Below are positions 1 through 5,658 of a stretch of DNA of 5,881 bases, piece after piece (the first letter of the stretch is position 1; each line of letters begins with the position of its first letter). Origin of the DNA: an uncultured Rhodovulum sp. (GTDB lineage: Bacteria; Pseudomonadota; Alphaproteobacteria; Rhodobacterales; Rhodobacteraceae). Below the pieces are notes generated by a model. The model was given only the letters and a program-made list of their open reading frames with translations, was not told where the DNA came from and made no database searches. The stretch is from assembly GCA_946221765.1 (NCBI GenBank), contig CAMIMK010000210.1, forward strand, positions 1-5,881. The letters run 5' to 3'. The translations under genes were made by a program, and so were the position numbers.

Positions 1-569
1 GCTTCGATGCGCCCCTCGATCCGCAGTCGGTCCACCAGGGCGCGGCGCTCGAGGTCGCCCCCCTTGACTGGGGCTCGGTCTCCGAGGTCTGCGCCCCCCG
101 CGGCGGCGCCCCGCGCGTCCTGCTGCTCGACCGGGTCAGCGACCCGCACAATGTCGGCGCCGTCCTGCGGTCGGCCGAAGTGTTCGGAGCCCGCGCCGTG
201 ATCGCCCCCCACCGCCATTCGGCCCCGGAGACTGGCGCCCTGGCCAAGACCGCCTCCGGCGCGCTGGAGCGCCAGCCCTACCTGCGCGTGCCGAACCTCG
301 CCCGGGCGATGGAGACGCTGCGCGACATGGGCTATGGCATCATCGGCCTCGACGGCACGGGCGAGACCCTGCTGTCTGACGCCGCCGCCGACTGGTCGGG
401 ACGACCGCTCGCCCTCGCCCTCGGCGCCGAGGGCCCTGGCCTGCGCGAGCTGACCCTCAAGCTCTGCGACCGCATCGCCCGCATCCCGGCGGCGGGCGGC
501 TTCGGCTCGCTCAATGTCTCGAACGCGGCCGCCATCGCCCTCTATGCCACCGCCCCGCACGGCGGATGA
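1..569 (+). CDS. rlmB: 23S rRNA 2'-O-ribose methyltransferase, TrmH/SpoU (RlmB) family, 5'-truncated by the window edge
   Basis: The reading frame opens at base 3 and gives 188 visible residues up to the TGA at 567-569; the N-terminal part lies outside the window. RlmB of E. coli methylates the 2'-O of G2251 in the 23S rRNA peptidyl-transferase loop using S-adenosylmethionine. All three SPOUT motifs are visible. Motif 1 is DRVSDPHNVGAVLRSAEVFGA at about visible residues 43-63, with N50, the catalytic-type R56 and E59. Motif 2 is GAEGPGL at 141-147. Motif 3 is IPAAGGFGSLNVSNAAAIAL at about 161-180, which forms the knotted cofactor site. The segment VHQGAALEVAPL at residues 10-21 matches the linker that follows the L30e-like RNA-binding domain, which favours RlmB over TrmH (tRNA Gm18). 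The exact target base is inferred from family resemblance. The gene ends at its own terminator (685-714), so it is not co-transcribed with leuA by default. Confidence 0.9.
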   Translation, partial: FDAPLDPQSVHQGAALEVAPLDWGSVSEVCAPRGGAPRVLLLDRVSDPHNVGAVLRSAEVFGARAVIAPHRHSAPETGALAKTASGALERQPYLRVPNLARAMETLRDMGYGIIGLDGTGETLLSDAAADWSGRPLALALGAEGPGLRELTLKLCDRIARIPAAGGFGSLNVSNAAAIALYATAPHGG

Positions 570-627
570 CGATCACGTTTCGCTCATCCCCCCTACCTCT
601 GCGCCGCGGCACCCCCATATCCCCGAC

Positions 628-659
628 TGAAGCAGCCAGCGTGGAACCGCCCTGCTTCA
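628..659 (+). other. Inverted repeat in the rlmB 3' region
   Basis: TGAAGCAG (628-635) and CTGCTTCA (652-659) are perfect 8-bp complements separated by 16 bases. The repeat sits between the rlmB stop and the intrinsic terminator. It could be a 3'-UTR stem protecting the mRNA or part of a 3'-end-derived small RNA ending at about 714. I see no convincing promoter just upstream, so a separate RNA gene is not called. Confidence 0.35.
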
Positions 660-684
660 TCTCACTGTCCCTCGTTCCGACTGT

Positions 685-714
685 GCGCCCGGCCCTGCTC
701 CGGGCGCTTTTTTT
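685..714 (+). terminator. Rho-independent terminator of rlmB
   Basis: GCGCCCGG (685-692) pairs perfectly with CCGGGCGC (700-707) across a 7-base loop, and seven T residues follow immediately (708-714). This is a canonical intrinsic terminator. It lies 116 bases after the rlmB stop and about 50 bases before the -10 box of the leuA leader, so it separates the two transcription units. Confidence 0.93.
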
Positions 715-742
715 CGGGCTGCGCTAGGCGCGCTTTCTCCCC

Positions 743-770
743 TTTATCTCGCCCCGTCGCTGGCTATACT
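743..770 (+). promoter_or_regulatory. Predicted sigma-70-type promoter of the leuA leader
   Basis: TATACT at 765-770 is a 5/6 match to the -10 consensus. The -35 is weak: TTTATC at 743-748 with a 16-base spacer is the best I can offer. Seven bases separate the -10 box from the ATG at 778, so an ordinary initiation distance places the transcript start on or next to the A of that ATG. A leaderless mRNA follows from this. The leaderless trpL upstream of trpE(G) in Sinorhizobium meliloti is a known alphaproteobacterial precedent. The start site itself is inference. Confidence 0.6.
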
Positions 771-777
771 GCGCGCC

Positions 778-864
778 ATGACGACATGGGCGCACAGTTT
801 GGGTTTCGGAACGACGGCGGCCCCCGGCCGGCCCGTCGGGCTGCTTCTGCTTAGCCGCCCCTGA
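778..864 (+). CDS. leuA leader peptide (28 aa) with four tandem Leu codons
   Basis: ATG 778 to TGA 862-864 encodes 28 residues beginning MTTWAHSLGFGTTAAPG and ending GLLLLSRP. The four leucine codons are CTG CTT CTG CTT at 841-852, three codons before the stop. An additional TTG Leu is codon 8. The enterobacterial leader LeuL also carries a GLLLL block, so the design is that of a classical leucine attenuator: the ribosome translates the block quickly when Leu-tRNA is plentiful and stalls there when it is scarce. There is no Shine-Dalgarno sequence before the ATG; a -10 box ends seven bases upstream, so translation is probably leaderless. The stop codon lies inside the left arm of the hairpin 858-896. 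The peptide probably has no function as a protein. The ORF is too short for default gene callers. CTT is absent from leuA by my reading, so the two CTT codons may sharpen the sensor. Confidence 0.8.
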   Translation: MTTWAHSLGFGTTAAPGRPVGLLLLSRP

Positions 865-938
865 GCGTGCCCGGTCACGGCGCACGCGCTCAGGGGTCGA
901 CAGGACCGCGCCGCAAGACACTCCGAACCCCGAGGGGC
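854..938 (+). promoter_or_regulatory. Putative leucine attenuator: alternative RNA hairpins between leader peptide and leuA
   Basis: The main hairpin pairs CCCCTGAGC (858-866) plus GTGC (867-870) with GCAC (882-885) and GCTCAGGGG (888-896). It is 13 bp with a 2-base bulge, and the leader stop codon is in its left arm. Competing pairings use the same bases. GGGCTGC (838-844) pairs with GCCGCCC (854-860) with one mismatch, looping out most of the Leu codons. GGGGTCG (893-899) pairs with CGAACCCC (924-931) with one bulged A. GCCCCT (857-862) pairs with AGGGGC (933-938), which covers the leuA ribosome binding site. A ribosome stalled at 841-852 would mask about 857-864 and block the pairings that use this segment. 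There is no T-run after the main hairpin, so I cannot call an intrinsic terminator; control could be translational or Rho-dependent. The logic is inferred by eye, without folding energies. Confidence 0.6.
932..937 (+). promoter_or_regulatory. leuA ribosome binding site
   Basis: GAGGGG lies seven bases before the ATG at 945 and fixes the leuA start there. The same frame extends upstream to a GTG at 867, but that codon lies inside the attenuator hairpin and has no ribosome binding site, so the longer version is rejected. The site is directly preceded by CCCC (928-931), which is one arm of an alternative leader pairing. Confidence 0.8.
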
Positions 939-944
939 AAACCC

Positions 945-2501
945 ATGACCGAACCGGTATCCACCCAGGACCAGGTCCTGATCTTCGACACCACGCTGCG
1001 GGACGGCGAGCAGTCGCCCGGCGCCACGATGTCGCTGGCCGAGAAGCTGCAGATCGCCGCCCTGCTCGACCAGATGGGCGTCGACATCATCGAGGCCGGC
1101 TTCCCGATCGCCTCCGAGGGCGATTTCGAGGCGGTCAGCGCCATCGCCCGCCAGACCGAGCGCGCGGTGATCTGCGGCCTGGCCCGCGCCAATGCACGCG
1201 ACATCGACCGCTGCTGGGAGGCGGTGCGCCACGCAAAGCGCCCGCGCATCCACACCTTCATCGGCACCTCGCCGCTGCACCGGGCGATCCCGAATCTCGA
1301 CATGGACCAGATGGCCGACCGGATCCACGAGACCGTCAGCCATGCGAGGAACCTCTGCGACAACATCCAGTGGTCGCCGATGGACGCGACCCGCACCGAG
1401 CATGACTACCTGTGCCGGGTTGTGGAGATCGCGATCAAGGCCGGCGCCACCACGATCAACATCCCCGACACCGTCGGCTATACCGCCCCGCGGGAAAGCG
1501 CCGACCTGATCCGCATGCTGCTGGAGCGCGTGCCGGGGGCGGACACGATCACCTTCGCCACCCACTGCCACAACGACCTCGGCATGGCGACGGCGAATGC
1601 GCTGGCCGCGGTCGAGGCCGGCGCCCGCCAGATCGAATGCACGATCAACGGCCTCGGCGAACGCGCGGGCAACACCGCGCTGGAGGAGGTCGTGATGGCG
1701 CTCCGGGTGCGCAACGACATCCTGCCCTTCCGCACCGGCATCGACACCACCCGGATCATGCAGGCGAGCCGCCTCGTCTCCACCGTCTCGGGCTTCCCGG
1801 TGCAGTTCAACAAGGCGATCGTCGGCAAGAACGCCTTCGCCCACGAGAGCGGCATCCACCAGGACGGGATGCTGAAGAACGCCCAGACCTTCGAGATCAT
1901 GCGCCCCGAGGACATCGGCCTCAATGCCACGAGCCTCGTCATGGGCAAGCATTCGGGCCGCGCCGCCCTGCGCTCGAAGCTCGGCGAACTCGGCTATCAG
2001 GTGGGGGACAACCAGCTGAACGATGTCTTCGTCCGCTTCAAGGAACTGGCCGACCGCAAGAAGGAGGTCTACGACGAGGACCTCATCGCCCTGATGCAGG
2101 ACACCGACACCAATGCCGCCAATGACCGTATCCAGGTCAAGGCGCTGCGGGTCGTCTGCGGCACCGACGGCCCCCAGACGGCCGACCTGACGCTGGTGAT
2201 CGATGGCACCGAGCATGCGGTCCATGCCATTGGCGACGGCCCGGTCGATGCCACCTTCAAGGCGGTGCAGAGCCTCGTGCCCCATTCCGCCCGCCTCGCC
2301 CTCTACCAGGTCCATGCGGTGACCGAGGGCACCGACGCCCAGGCGACGGTCAGCGTGCGCATGGAGGAAGGCGGCAAGATCGTCACCGGCCAGTCCGCCG
2401 ATACCGACACCGTGGTCGCCTCGGCCAAGGCCTATGTCAACGCGCTGAACAAGCTGATGGTCCGCCGGCTCAAGACCGCTCCGGAATCCGCCAGCGCCTG
2501 A
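945..2501 (+). CDS. leuA: 2-isopropylmalate synthase
   Basis: The 518-aa protein (E. coli LeuA is 523 aa) condenses acetyl-CoA with 2-ketoisovalerate to 2-isopropylmalate, the first committed step of leucine synthesis in the cytoplasm. The N-terminal HMGL-type TIM barrel opens with FDTTLRDGEQSPGA at residues 14-27, giving metal ligand D15 and catalytic-type R19. HCHNDLGMATAN at 207-218 supplies H207 and H209. NGLGERAGN at 235-243 supplies N243. HESGIHQDG begins at H300, in the segment after the barrel. The last roughly 130 residues form the LeuA dimerisation/regulatory domain that binds leucine for feedback inhibition, with GDGPVDATFKAV and the terminal ADTDTVVASAKAYVNALNKL as its typical blocks. 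Homocitrate and citramalate synthases are relatives, but the whole protein reads as proteobacterial LeuA. The start is set by GAGGGG seven bases upstream. Regulation is probably dual: feedback on the enzyme, and attenuation through the leader peptide at 778-864. No other leu gene lies in the window. Confidence 0.97.
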   Translation: MTEPVSTQDQVLIFDTTLRDGEQSPGATMSLAEKLQIAALLDQMGVDIIEAGFPIASEGDFEAVSAIARQTERAVICGLARANARDIDRCWEAVRHAKRPRIHTFIGTSPLHRAIPNLDMDQMADRIHETVSHARNLCDNIQWSPMDATRTEHDYLCRVVEIAIKAGATTINIPDTVGYTAPRESADLIRMLLERVPGADTITFATHCHNDLGMATANALAAVEAGARQIECTINGLGERAGNTALEEVVMALRVRNDILPFRTGIDTTRIMQASRLVSTVSGFPVQFNKAIVGKNAFAHESGIHQDGMLKNAQTFEIMRPEDIGLNATSLVMGKHSGRAALRSKLGELGYQVGDNQLNDVFVRFKELADRKKEVYDEDLIALMQDTDTNAANDRIQVKALRVVCGTDGPQTADLTLVIDGTEHAVHAIGDGPVDATFKAVQSLVPHSARLALYQVHAVTEGTDAQATVSVRMEEGGKIVTGQSADTDTVVASAKAYVNALNKLMVRRLKTAPESASA

Positions 2502-2506
2502 CGAAA

Positions 2507-2533
2507 GGAGGGAAGCGGCCGGGCGCCGCCTCC
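2507..2533 (+). terminator. Weak terminator-like hairpin after leuA
   Basis: GGAGG (2507-2511) can pair with CCTCC (2529-2533), and CGGC (2516-2519) with GCCG (2525-2528), forming a bulged stem six bases after the leuA stop. It is followed by C-rich sequence rather than a T-run, so it may be only an mRNA 3'-end stabiliser. A second, small stem follows at 2540-2555 (CCGGTA / TACTGG, one G-U pair). Confidence 0.35.
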
Positions 2534-2582
2534 CCCCTTCCGGTATTCATACTGGCAGAAACCCTATCGGGCAGGACGGGGG

Positions 2583-2732
2583 CCCCGCCAACAGGCGGGG
2601 AGAAACCGGGATCGCGGCCCCGAGGGGCCGCTCCGCTGCAGGAGGGCCGCAACGGCGGCCCGACGTCCGCGCCGGCCGATGGCTCCCCGGGAACCGGGGA
2701 GCTTGAGGCCGGCGCTCCCCCCCGCGACGGGG
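2583..2732. repeat. Cluster of GC-rich perfect inverted repeats between convergent leuA and rnd
   Basis: Five stem-loops follow one another in 150 bases. (1) CCCCGCC 2583-2589 / GGCGGGG 2594-2600, loop AACA. (2) GCGGCCCC 2614-2621 / GGGGCCGC 2624-2631, loop GA (in practice a C-GA-G tetraloop on 7 bp). (3) GGGCCGC 2644-2650 / GCGGCCC 2655-2661, loop AACG. (4) GCTCCCCGG 2682-2690 / CCGGGGAGC 2694-2702, loop GAA. (5) CCCCG 2720-2724 / CGGGG 2728-2732, loop CGA. The stems differ in sequence, so these are not copies of one repeat. They can form in RNA from either strand, and the likely role is 3'-end formation or protection for the head-on genes. None has a T-run on either strand, so none is a canonical terminator. 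Confidence 0.6.
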
Positions 2733-2740
2733 CCGGAAGG

Positions 2741-3904
2741 TCAGGCGAGTTCGATCACCCGCACGCTGTCGCCGGCAGCCGACAAGGCGATCTCGCCGCG
2801 CTTCAGGCGCAGGGCGTCGCGGCCGAAGACCTCCAGCCGCCAGCCGTGCAGCGCCGGGATGTCCGGGGACGCCTCGGCCGCCAGCAGGTCGAGGTCGGCG
2901 CTGGAGGCGATCAGCCGCTGCGCCACCCCCTCGGCCTCGGACCGGGCCTTGAGCAGCACCCGCAGCAGTTCCGCAAGCGCCATCGACCCCGTCTTGCGCG
3001 GCAGGATTTCCTGCGGCAGCGTCACCGCCCCCTCGGGCAGACGCTCCGCCGCCGCGATCGCCGCGAGGATGCCGTCGGCGATGTCGCCCCGCCGCCCCTC
3101 GCGCAGCAGCAGGCGGGACCGGCCGAGCTCCTCATGGGTCTTCGGCCGATTCGCCGCGAGTTCCAGCAGCGCGTCGTCCTTCAGGATCCGGCCCCGCGGG
3201 ACGTCCTTCGCCTGCGCCGCCTCCTCCCGGAACCGGGCGAGCTCGCGCAGGGCGGCGAGAAAGCGCGGCGCGGTCGAGCGGGTCTTGATCCGGAGCCAGG
3301 CGTCTTCGGGCGGGCTCTGGTAGGTCGCGGGGTCGGTCAGGGCGGCCAGTTCCTCCGCCACCCAGGCACTGCGCCCCGTTTCCTGCAGCCGCCGCGACAG
3401 CACCTCGTAGATCTTGCGCAGGTGGGTCACATCGGCCAGGGCATAGGTCATCTGCGCGGCGCTGAGCGGGCGGGTGCTCCAGTCGGTGAAGCGCGACGAC
3501 TTGTCGACGCTCGCCCGCGCGATCTGCCGGACCAGGGTCTCATAGCCGACCTGATCGCCATAGCCGCAGACCATCGCTGCGACCTGGGTGTCGAAGAAGG
3601 GCTCCGGCAGCACCCCGGCCGTGGTCGCGAAGATCTCCAGGTCCTGCCGGGCGGCGTGGAATACCTTCACCGTCGCCGGCGCGCGGAACAGCTCGTGCAG
3701 GGGCTCCAGCGACAGGCCCTCGGCCAGCGTGTCGACCAGCACCGCATTGGCGTCCGTGGTGCCGGGAAGGGCGAGCTGCACCAGGCAGAGCTGGGCGTAA
3801 TAGGTGCGCTCCCGCAGGAATTCGGTGTCGCAGGTGACGTAGGGCGCCTCGCGCGCCTCGGCGCAGAATCGCGCCAGCGCGTCGGTTGTGGTGATCAGGT
3901 TCAA
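2741..3904 (-). CDS. rnd: Ribonuclease D
   Basis: The 387-aa protein (E. coli Rnd is 375 aa) is a DEDDy 3'-5' exoribonuclease that trims tRNA and other stable RNA precursors. Exo I is CDTEFLRERTYY with D26 and E28. Exo II is VFHAARQDLEIF with D88. Exo III is YALADVTHL with Y154 and D158, the Y marking the DEDDy subclass. FDTQVAAMVCGY at 104-115 is a further family block. After the catalytic domain an HRDC domain follows at about residues 205-285 (AWLRIKTRSTAPRFLAALRE onward), and a second HRDC-like helical domain fills the C-terminus. The start is TTG at 3904: the protein then begins MNLITTTDALARFC as its relatives do, and GAGGA lies eight bases upstream. The frame is open further upstream, but that stretch is low-complexity and has no supported start. 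A TTG start is also known for E. coli rnd. The gene runs against leuA and ends 239 bases from it. Confidence 0.95.
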   Translation of the reverse strand: MNLITTTDALARFCAEAREAPYVTCDTEFLRERTYYAQLCLVQLALPGTTDANAVLVDTLAEGLSLEPLHELFRAPATVKVFHAARQDLEIFATTAGVLPEPFFDTQVAAMVCGYGDQVGYETLVRQIARASVDKSSRFTDWSTRPLSAAQMTYALADVTHLRKIYEVLSRRLQETGRSAWVAEELAALTDPATYQSPPEDAWLRIKTRSTAPRFLAALRELARFREEAAQAKDVPRGRILKDDALLELAANRPKTHEELGRSRLLLREGRRGDIADGILAAIAAAERLPEGAVTLPQEILPRKTGSMALAELLRVLLKARSEAEGVAQRLIASSADLDLLAAEASPDIPALHGWRLEVFGRDALRLKRGEIALSAAGDSVRVIELA

Positions 3905-3912
3905 GCGGCGGG

Positions 3913-3917
3913 TCCTC
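3913..3917 (-). promoter_or_regulatory. rnd ribosome binding site
   Basis: GAGGA read on the - strand lies eight bases before the TTG at 3904. It is what selects this non-ATG start; the in-frame ATG codons farther upstream would add residues that look non-coding. Confidence 0.65.
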
Positions 3918-4021
3918 GCACCGTCCCGCCCAGGACCGCGCATGGGCATGGCGGCGAAGGCAGGTGCCATCATTGGGGAGAGCCCGGGACGCAAAACCCG
4001 CCCGGGCGAAGCTGGCGCCGG

Positions 4022-4049
4022 AAAATACACCGCGCCCTCACCGGCACAA
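4022..4049 (-). promoter_or_regulatory. Possible rnd promoter
   Basis: Read on the - strand, TTGTGC (4049-4044) and TATTTT (4027-4022) are separated by 16 bases, a plausible -35/-10 pair in an otherwise very GC-rich gap between cobB and rnd. It predicts a start near 4015 and a 5' untranslated leader of about 110 bases. This is by inspection only. Confidence 0.35.
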
Positions 4050-4078
4050 GCCCCATTCGCCCGCGGGGCCGGCGGCGG

Positions 4079-4792
4079 TCAGGACCGGACCGGCTCGTGC
4101 AGCAGGCGTTCGACGAAGGCCGGCACCGTCTCGGTGGCGGGCCCGTAGACATGCTCGTCGAAGGCGCCGGCGGTGTCGGACGCCTCAAGGTTGATCTCGC
4201 AGGTGTGGAGCCCGTAGTCCCGGGCCAGCGCGACATAGCCGGCCGCCGGATAGACCGCGCCCGACGTGCCGATCGCCACGAACAGGTCGGCGTCGTGCAG
4301 CATCGCGTCGATCATCTCCAGCCCGTAGGGCATCTCGCCGAACCAGACGATGTCCGGGCGCAGACAGTTGTCCCGACCGCAGGTGGTGCAGTGATCGAGG
4401 ATCGACAGGTTGCCATGCCAGGGCACCACGGTGCCGCAGCGCAGGCAGCGCACCTTGAGCAGCTCGCCATGCATGTGGTGCACGCAGCGGCTGCCGGCGC
4501 GTTCGTGCAGGTCGTCGATGTTCTGGGTGCAGAGGAACAGGCTGCCGCCCTGCGCCTCCAGCTCCCGCTCGAGCCGGGCCAGCGCCCGGTGCGCCTCATT
4601 CGGCACGGCCGTGCCGAGGTTCCGCCGCCGCAGGTTGTAGAAGCCGTGCACCTTCTCGGGGTCGCGGGCGAAGGCTTCGGGCGTTGCGAGCTGCATCGGG
4701 TCGAACTGGTCCCAGAGCCCCCCCTTCTCGCGGAAGGTCCCGAGGCCGCTCTCGGCGGAAATTCCGGCGCCGGTGAGCGCGAAGATCCTCAC
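4079..4792 (-). CDS. cobB: NAD-dependent protein deacylase, Sir2 family (CobB-like)
   Basis: The 237-aa cytoplasmic protein removes acyl groups from lysines, consuming NAD+ and releasing nicotinamide and O-acyl-ADP-ribose. The Rossmann fold opens with TGAGISAESGLGTFR at residues 7-21. TQNIDDLHERAG at 89-100 is the NAD/ribose-binding block. HMHGEL at 106-111 carries the catalytic H108. The zinc site is C116-x2-C119 and C135-x2-C138. GTSGAVYPAAG follows in the C-terminal half. Y52 and R55 in FYNLRRR form the YxxR pair of SIRT5/CobB-type sirtuins, so succinyl- or malonyl-lysine may be substrates as well as acetyl-lysine. The start is GTG at 4792: the family begins at exactly this strand, and GGGAAAGG lies seven bases upstream. 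The frame is open back to 5137, but that N-terminal extension overlaps pseudogene sequence and looks non-coding. In some bacteria this enzyme regulates acetyl-CoA synthetase; no such target gene is present here. Confidence 0.95.
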   Translation of the reverse strand: MRIFALTGAGISAESGLGTFREKGGLWDQFDPMQLATPEAFARDPEKVHGFYNLRRRNLGTAVPNEAHRALARLERELEAQGGSLFLCTQNIDDLHERAGSRCVHHMHGELLKVRCLRCGTVVPWHGNLSILDHCTTCGRDNCLRPDIVWFGEMPYGLEMIDAMLHDADLFVAIGTSGAVYPAAGYVALARDYGLHTCEINLEASDTAGAFDEHVYGPATETVPAFVERLLHEPVRS

Positions 4793-4905
4793 GTCCGTGC
4801 CTTTCCCGGTCTCGCCCCGGACGGCCCGCGCCGCGCCGCCCGCCCCCTGCCCGGCCGGGGCGCCCCCGGTGCCGGCCAGTCTCCAGGTCCATTCTGCCCA
4901 GCCAT
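4789..4905 (-). CDS. Possible small ORF (38 aa) overlapping the cobB start
   Basis: ATG at 4905 opens a 38-codon frame whose TGA shares four bases (GTGA) with the cobB GTG, a layout often seen with translational coupling. A GGGGAG motif lies nine bases before the ATG. The peptide starts MAGQNGPGDWPAPG and continues as a Gly/Pro/Arg-rich basic tail with no recognised domain. Against it: GC-rich DNA yields such ORFs by chance, and its codons (many GGG, CCG, CGG) differ from the C-ending usage of neighbouring genes. It may simply be the cobB leader. Confidence 0.27.
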   Translation of the reverse strand: MAGQNGPGDWPAPGAPRPGRGRAARRGPSGARPGKART

Positions 4906-4929
4906 GATGCGTCACTCCCCTTTTCTGCA

Positions 4930-4958
4930 GCATCACGCCGAAGCGCGCTTTGCGACAA
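4930..4958 (-). promoter_or_regulatory. Weak candidate cobB promoter containing a palindrome
   Basis: On the - strand TTGTCG (4958-4953) and the poor -10 TGATGC (4935-4930) are 17 bases apart. The spacer holds the perfect 10-bp palindrome AAGCGCGCTT (4941-4950), which could be a regulator site but is also easy to obtain by chance in GC-rich DNA. Confidence 0.22.
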
Positions 4959-5033
4959 GGGGAAAAAGCGGCTCCGGCCGGGGTGGGGACGCATTCCCAC
5001 GGGCAGATCCCCCGCACGGCCGCGGACACGCGG

Positions 5034-5658
5034 CATCGCGGCCCGCCGCGCCCAAGGCCGCCAGAGCAGCGCGAGGCCGGTCGCACGGTCGATGACCGAT
5101 CCGCCAAGAGCGATGGGGGCGCGATGACAGGCCCCACACCGCGGCGTCCCGGGACCGTTGCGTCCAGCGAAGCCGATCAGGCCCGAGGCGCGCCACAGGA
5201 GAGAGGGCGTGGCGATCACGAGCGGCAGACGGCCATGGAGACGCCCCGAACAGGCGCTCCTGCGCCGTGGCCGGCAGCACGGCGAGCGCCGCCCGAGCGA
5301 GCGCATCGGGGTGCCGCCCGCATCCTGCCATATCGCGGAATCCCCGATCAGGCCCGCCTCCGGCGTCCTGAGGGCCGGCGAGCGCCAGCCGGGCGGATCG
5401 GCCGAGGCTATCAGGATGCGCAGGAGCGGTCCCGGCACGGCGACGGTCCGCCTCCATCGTGGCCCCCCCGCCATTGCCGGACACGCGCGACAGACTCGTG
5501 GAGCGCGCGCGCGTCGGCCTCGGTCAGGTCCGCGCCGGGACACGGCCCCGCGCGGCCAGCACCACGGCCTCCGCAACGTCCGAGGCGGCGACCGTCTGGA
5601 TCCGGAGGCAGGCCGAGCCGATCAGGCCATCGCCGCCGAGGACTGCGACTTTCACCAT
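5034..5658 (-). pseudogene. Decayed SDR-family NAD(P)-binding protein with DoxX-like C-terminal domain
   Basis: No single frame is intact, but successive - strand fragments follow the order of one known protein type. 5658-5524: MVKVAVLGGDGLIGSACLR, a Rossmann GxxGxxG N-terminus, then directly VAASDVAEAVVLAARG, which in intact proteins lies much farther on; stop at 5524. 5530-5465 in a second frame: DLTEADARALHESVARVRQW. About 5461-5292 in a third frame: TVAVPGPLLRILIASAD, GWRSPALRT and GLIGDSAIW. 5289-5245 in the second frame's register-shifted neighbour: ALAVLPATAQERLF. 5246-5034 back in the third frame: LPLVIATPSLLWRASGLIGF and GGSVIDRATGLALLWRPWAR, the membrane-like DoxX-type part. Intact relatives are about 400 aa or more; here the mid-section of the SDR domain and the last helices are missing. 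One shift falls near a run of seven G (5463-5469 on the + strand these are C), where a sequencing error is possible, but the internal deletion is not explained that way. The original substrate is unknown. The assignment rests on family pattern memory, not a search. Confidence 0.6.

Noticed and set aside
867..944. N-terminal extension of LeuA from GTG 867
   Set aside because: The added 26 residues overlap the attenuator hairpin, no ribosome binding site precedes the GTG, and GAGGGG fits the ATG at 945.
744..2315. Long open frame of 523 codons on the - strand opposite leuA
   Set aside because: It mirrors the codon structure of leuA; the translation has no recognisable domain, while the + strand encodes a textbook LeuA.
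3982..4007. 7-bp inverted repeat GCCCGGG / CCCGGGC in the cobB-rnd gap
   Set aside because: The loop is 12 bases and there is no T-run after either arm on the - strand, so it is not a supported terminator.
2846..5095. Open frame of 749 codons on the + strand across rnd and cobB
   Set aside because: It is antisense to two well-conserved genes, is Arg/Gln/Gly-rich with no domain, and is typical of GC-rich shadow frames.
4793..5137. N-terminal extension of CobB to 5137
   Set aside because: Sirtuins of this type begin at the first Rossmann strand (residue 1 at 4792); the upstream translation runs through pseudogene DNA and resembles nothing.
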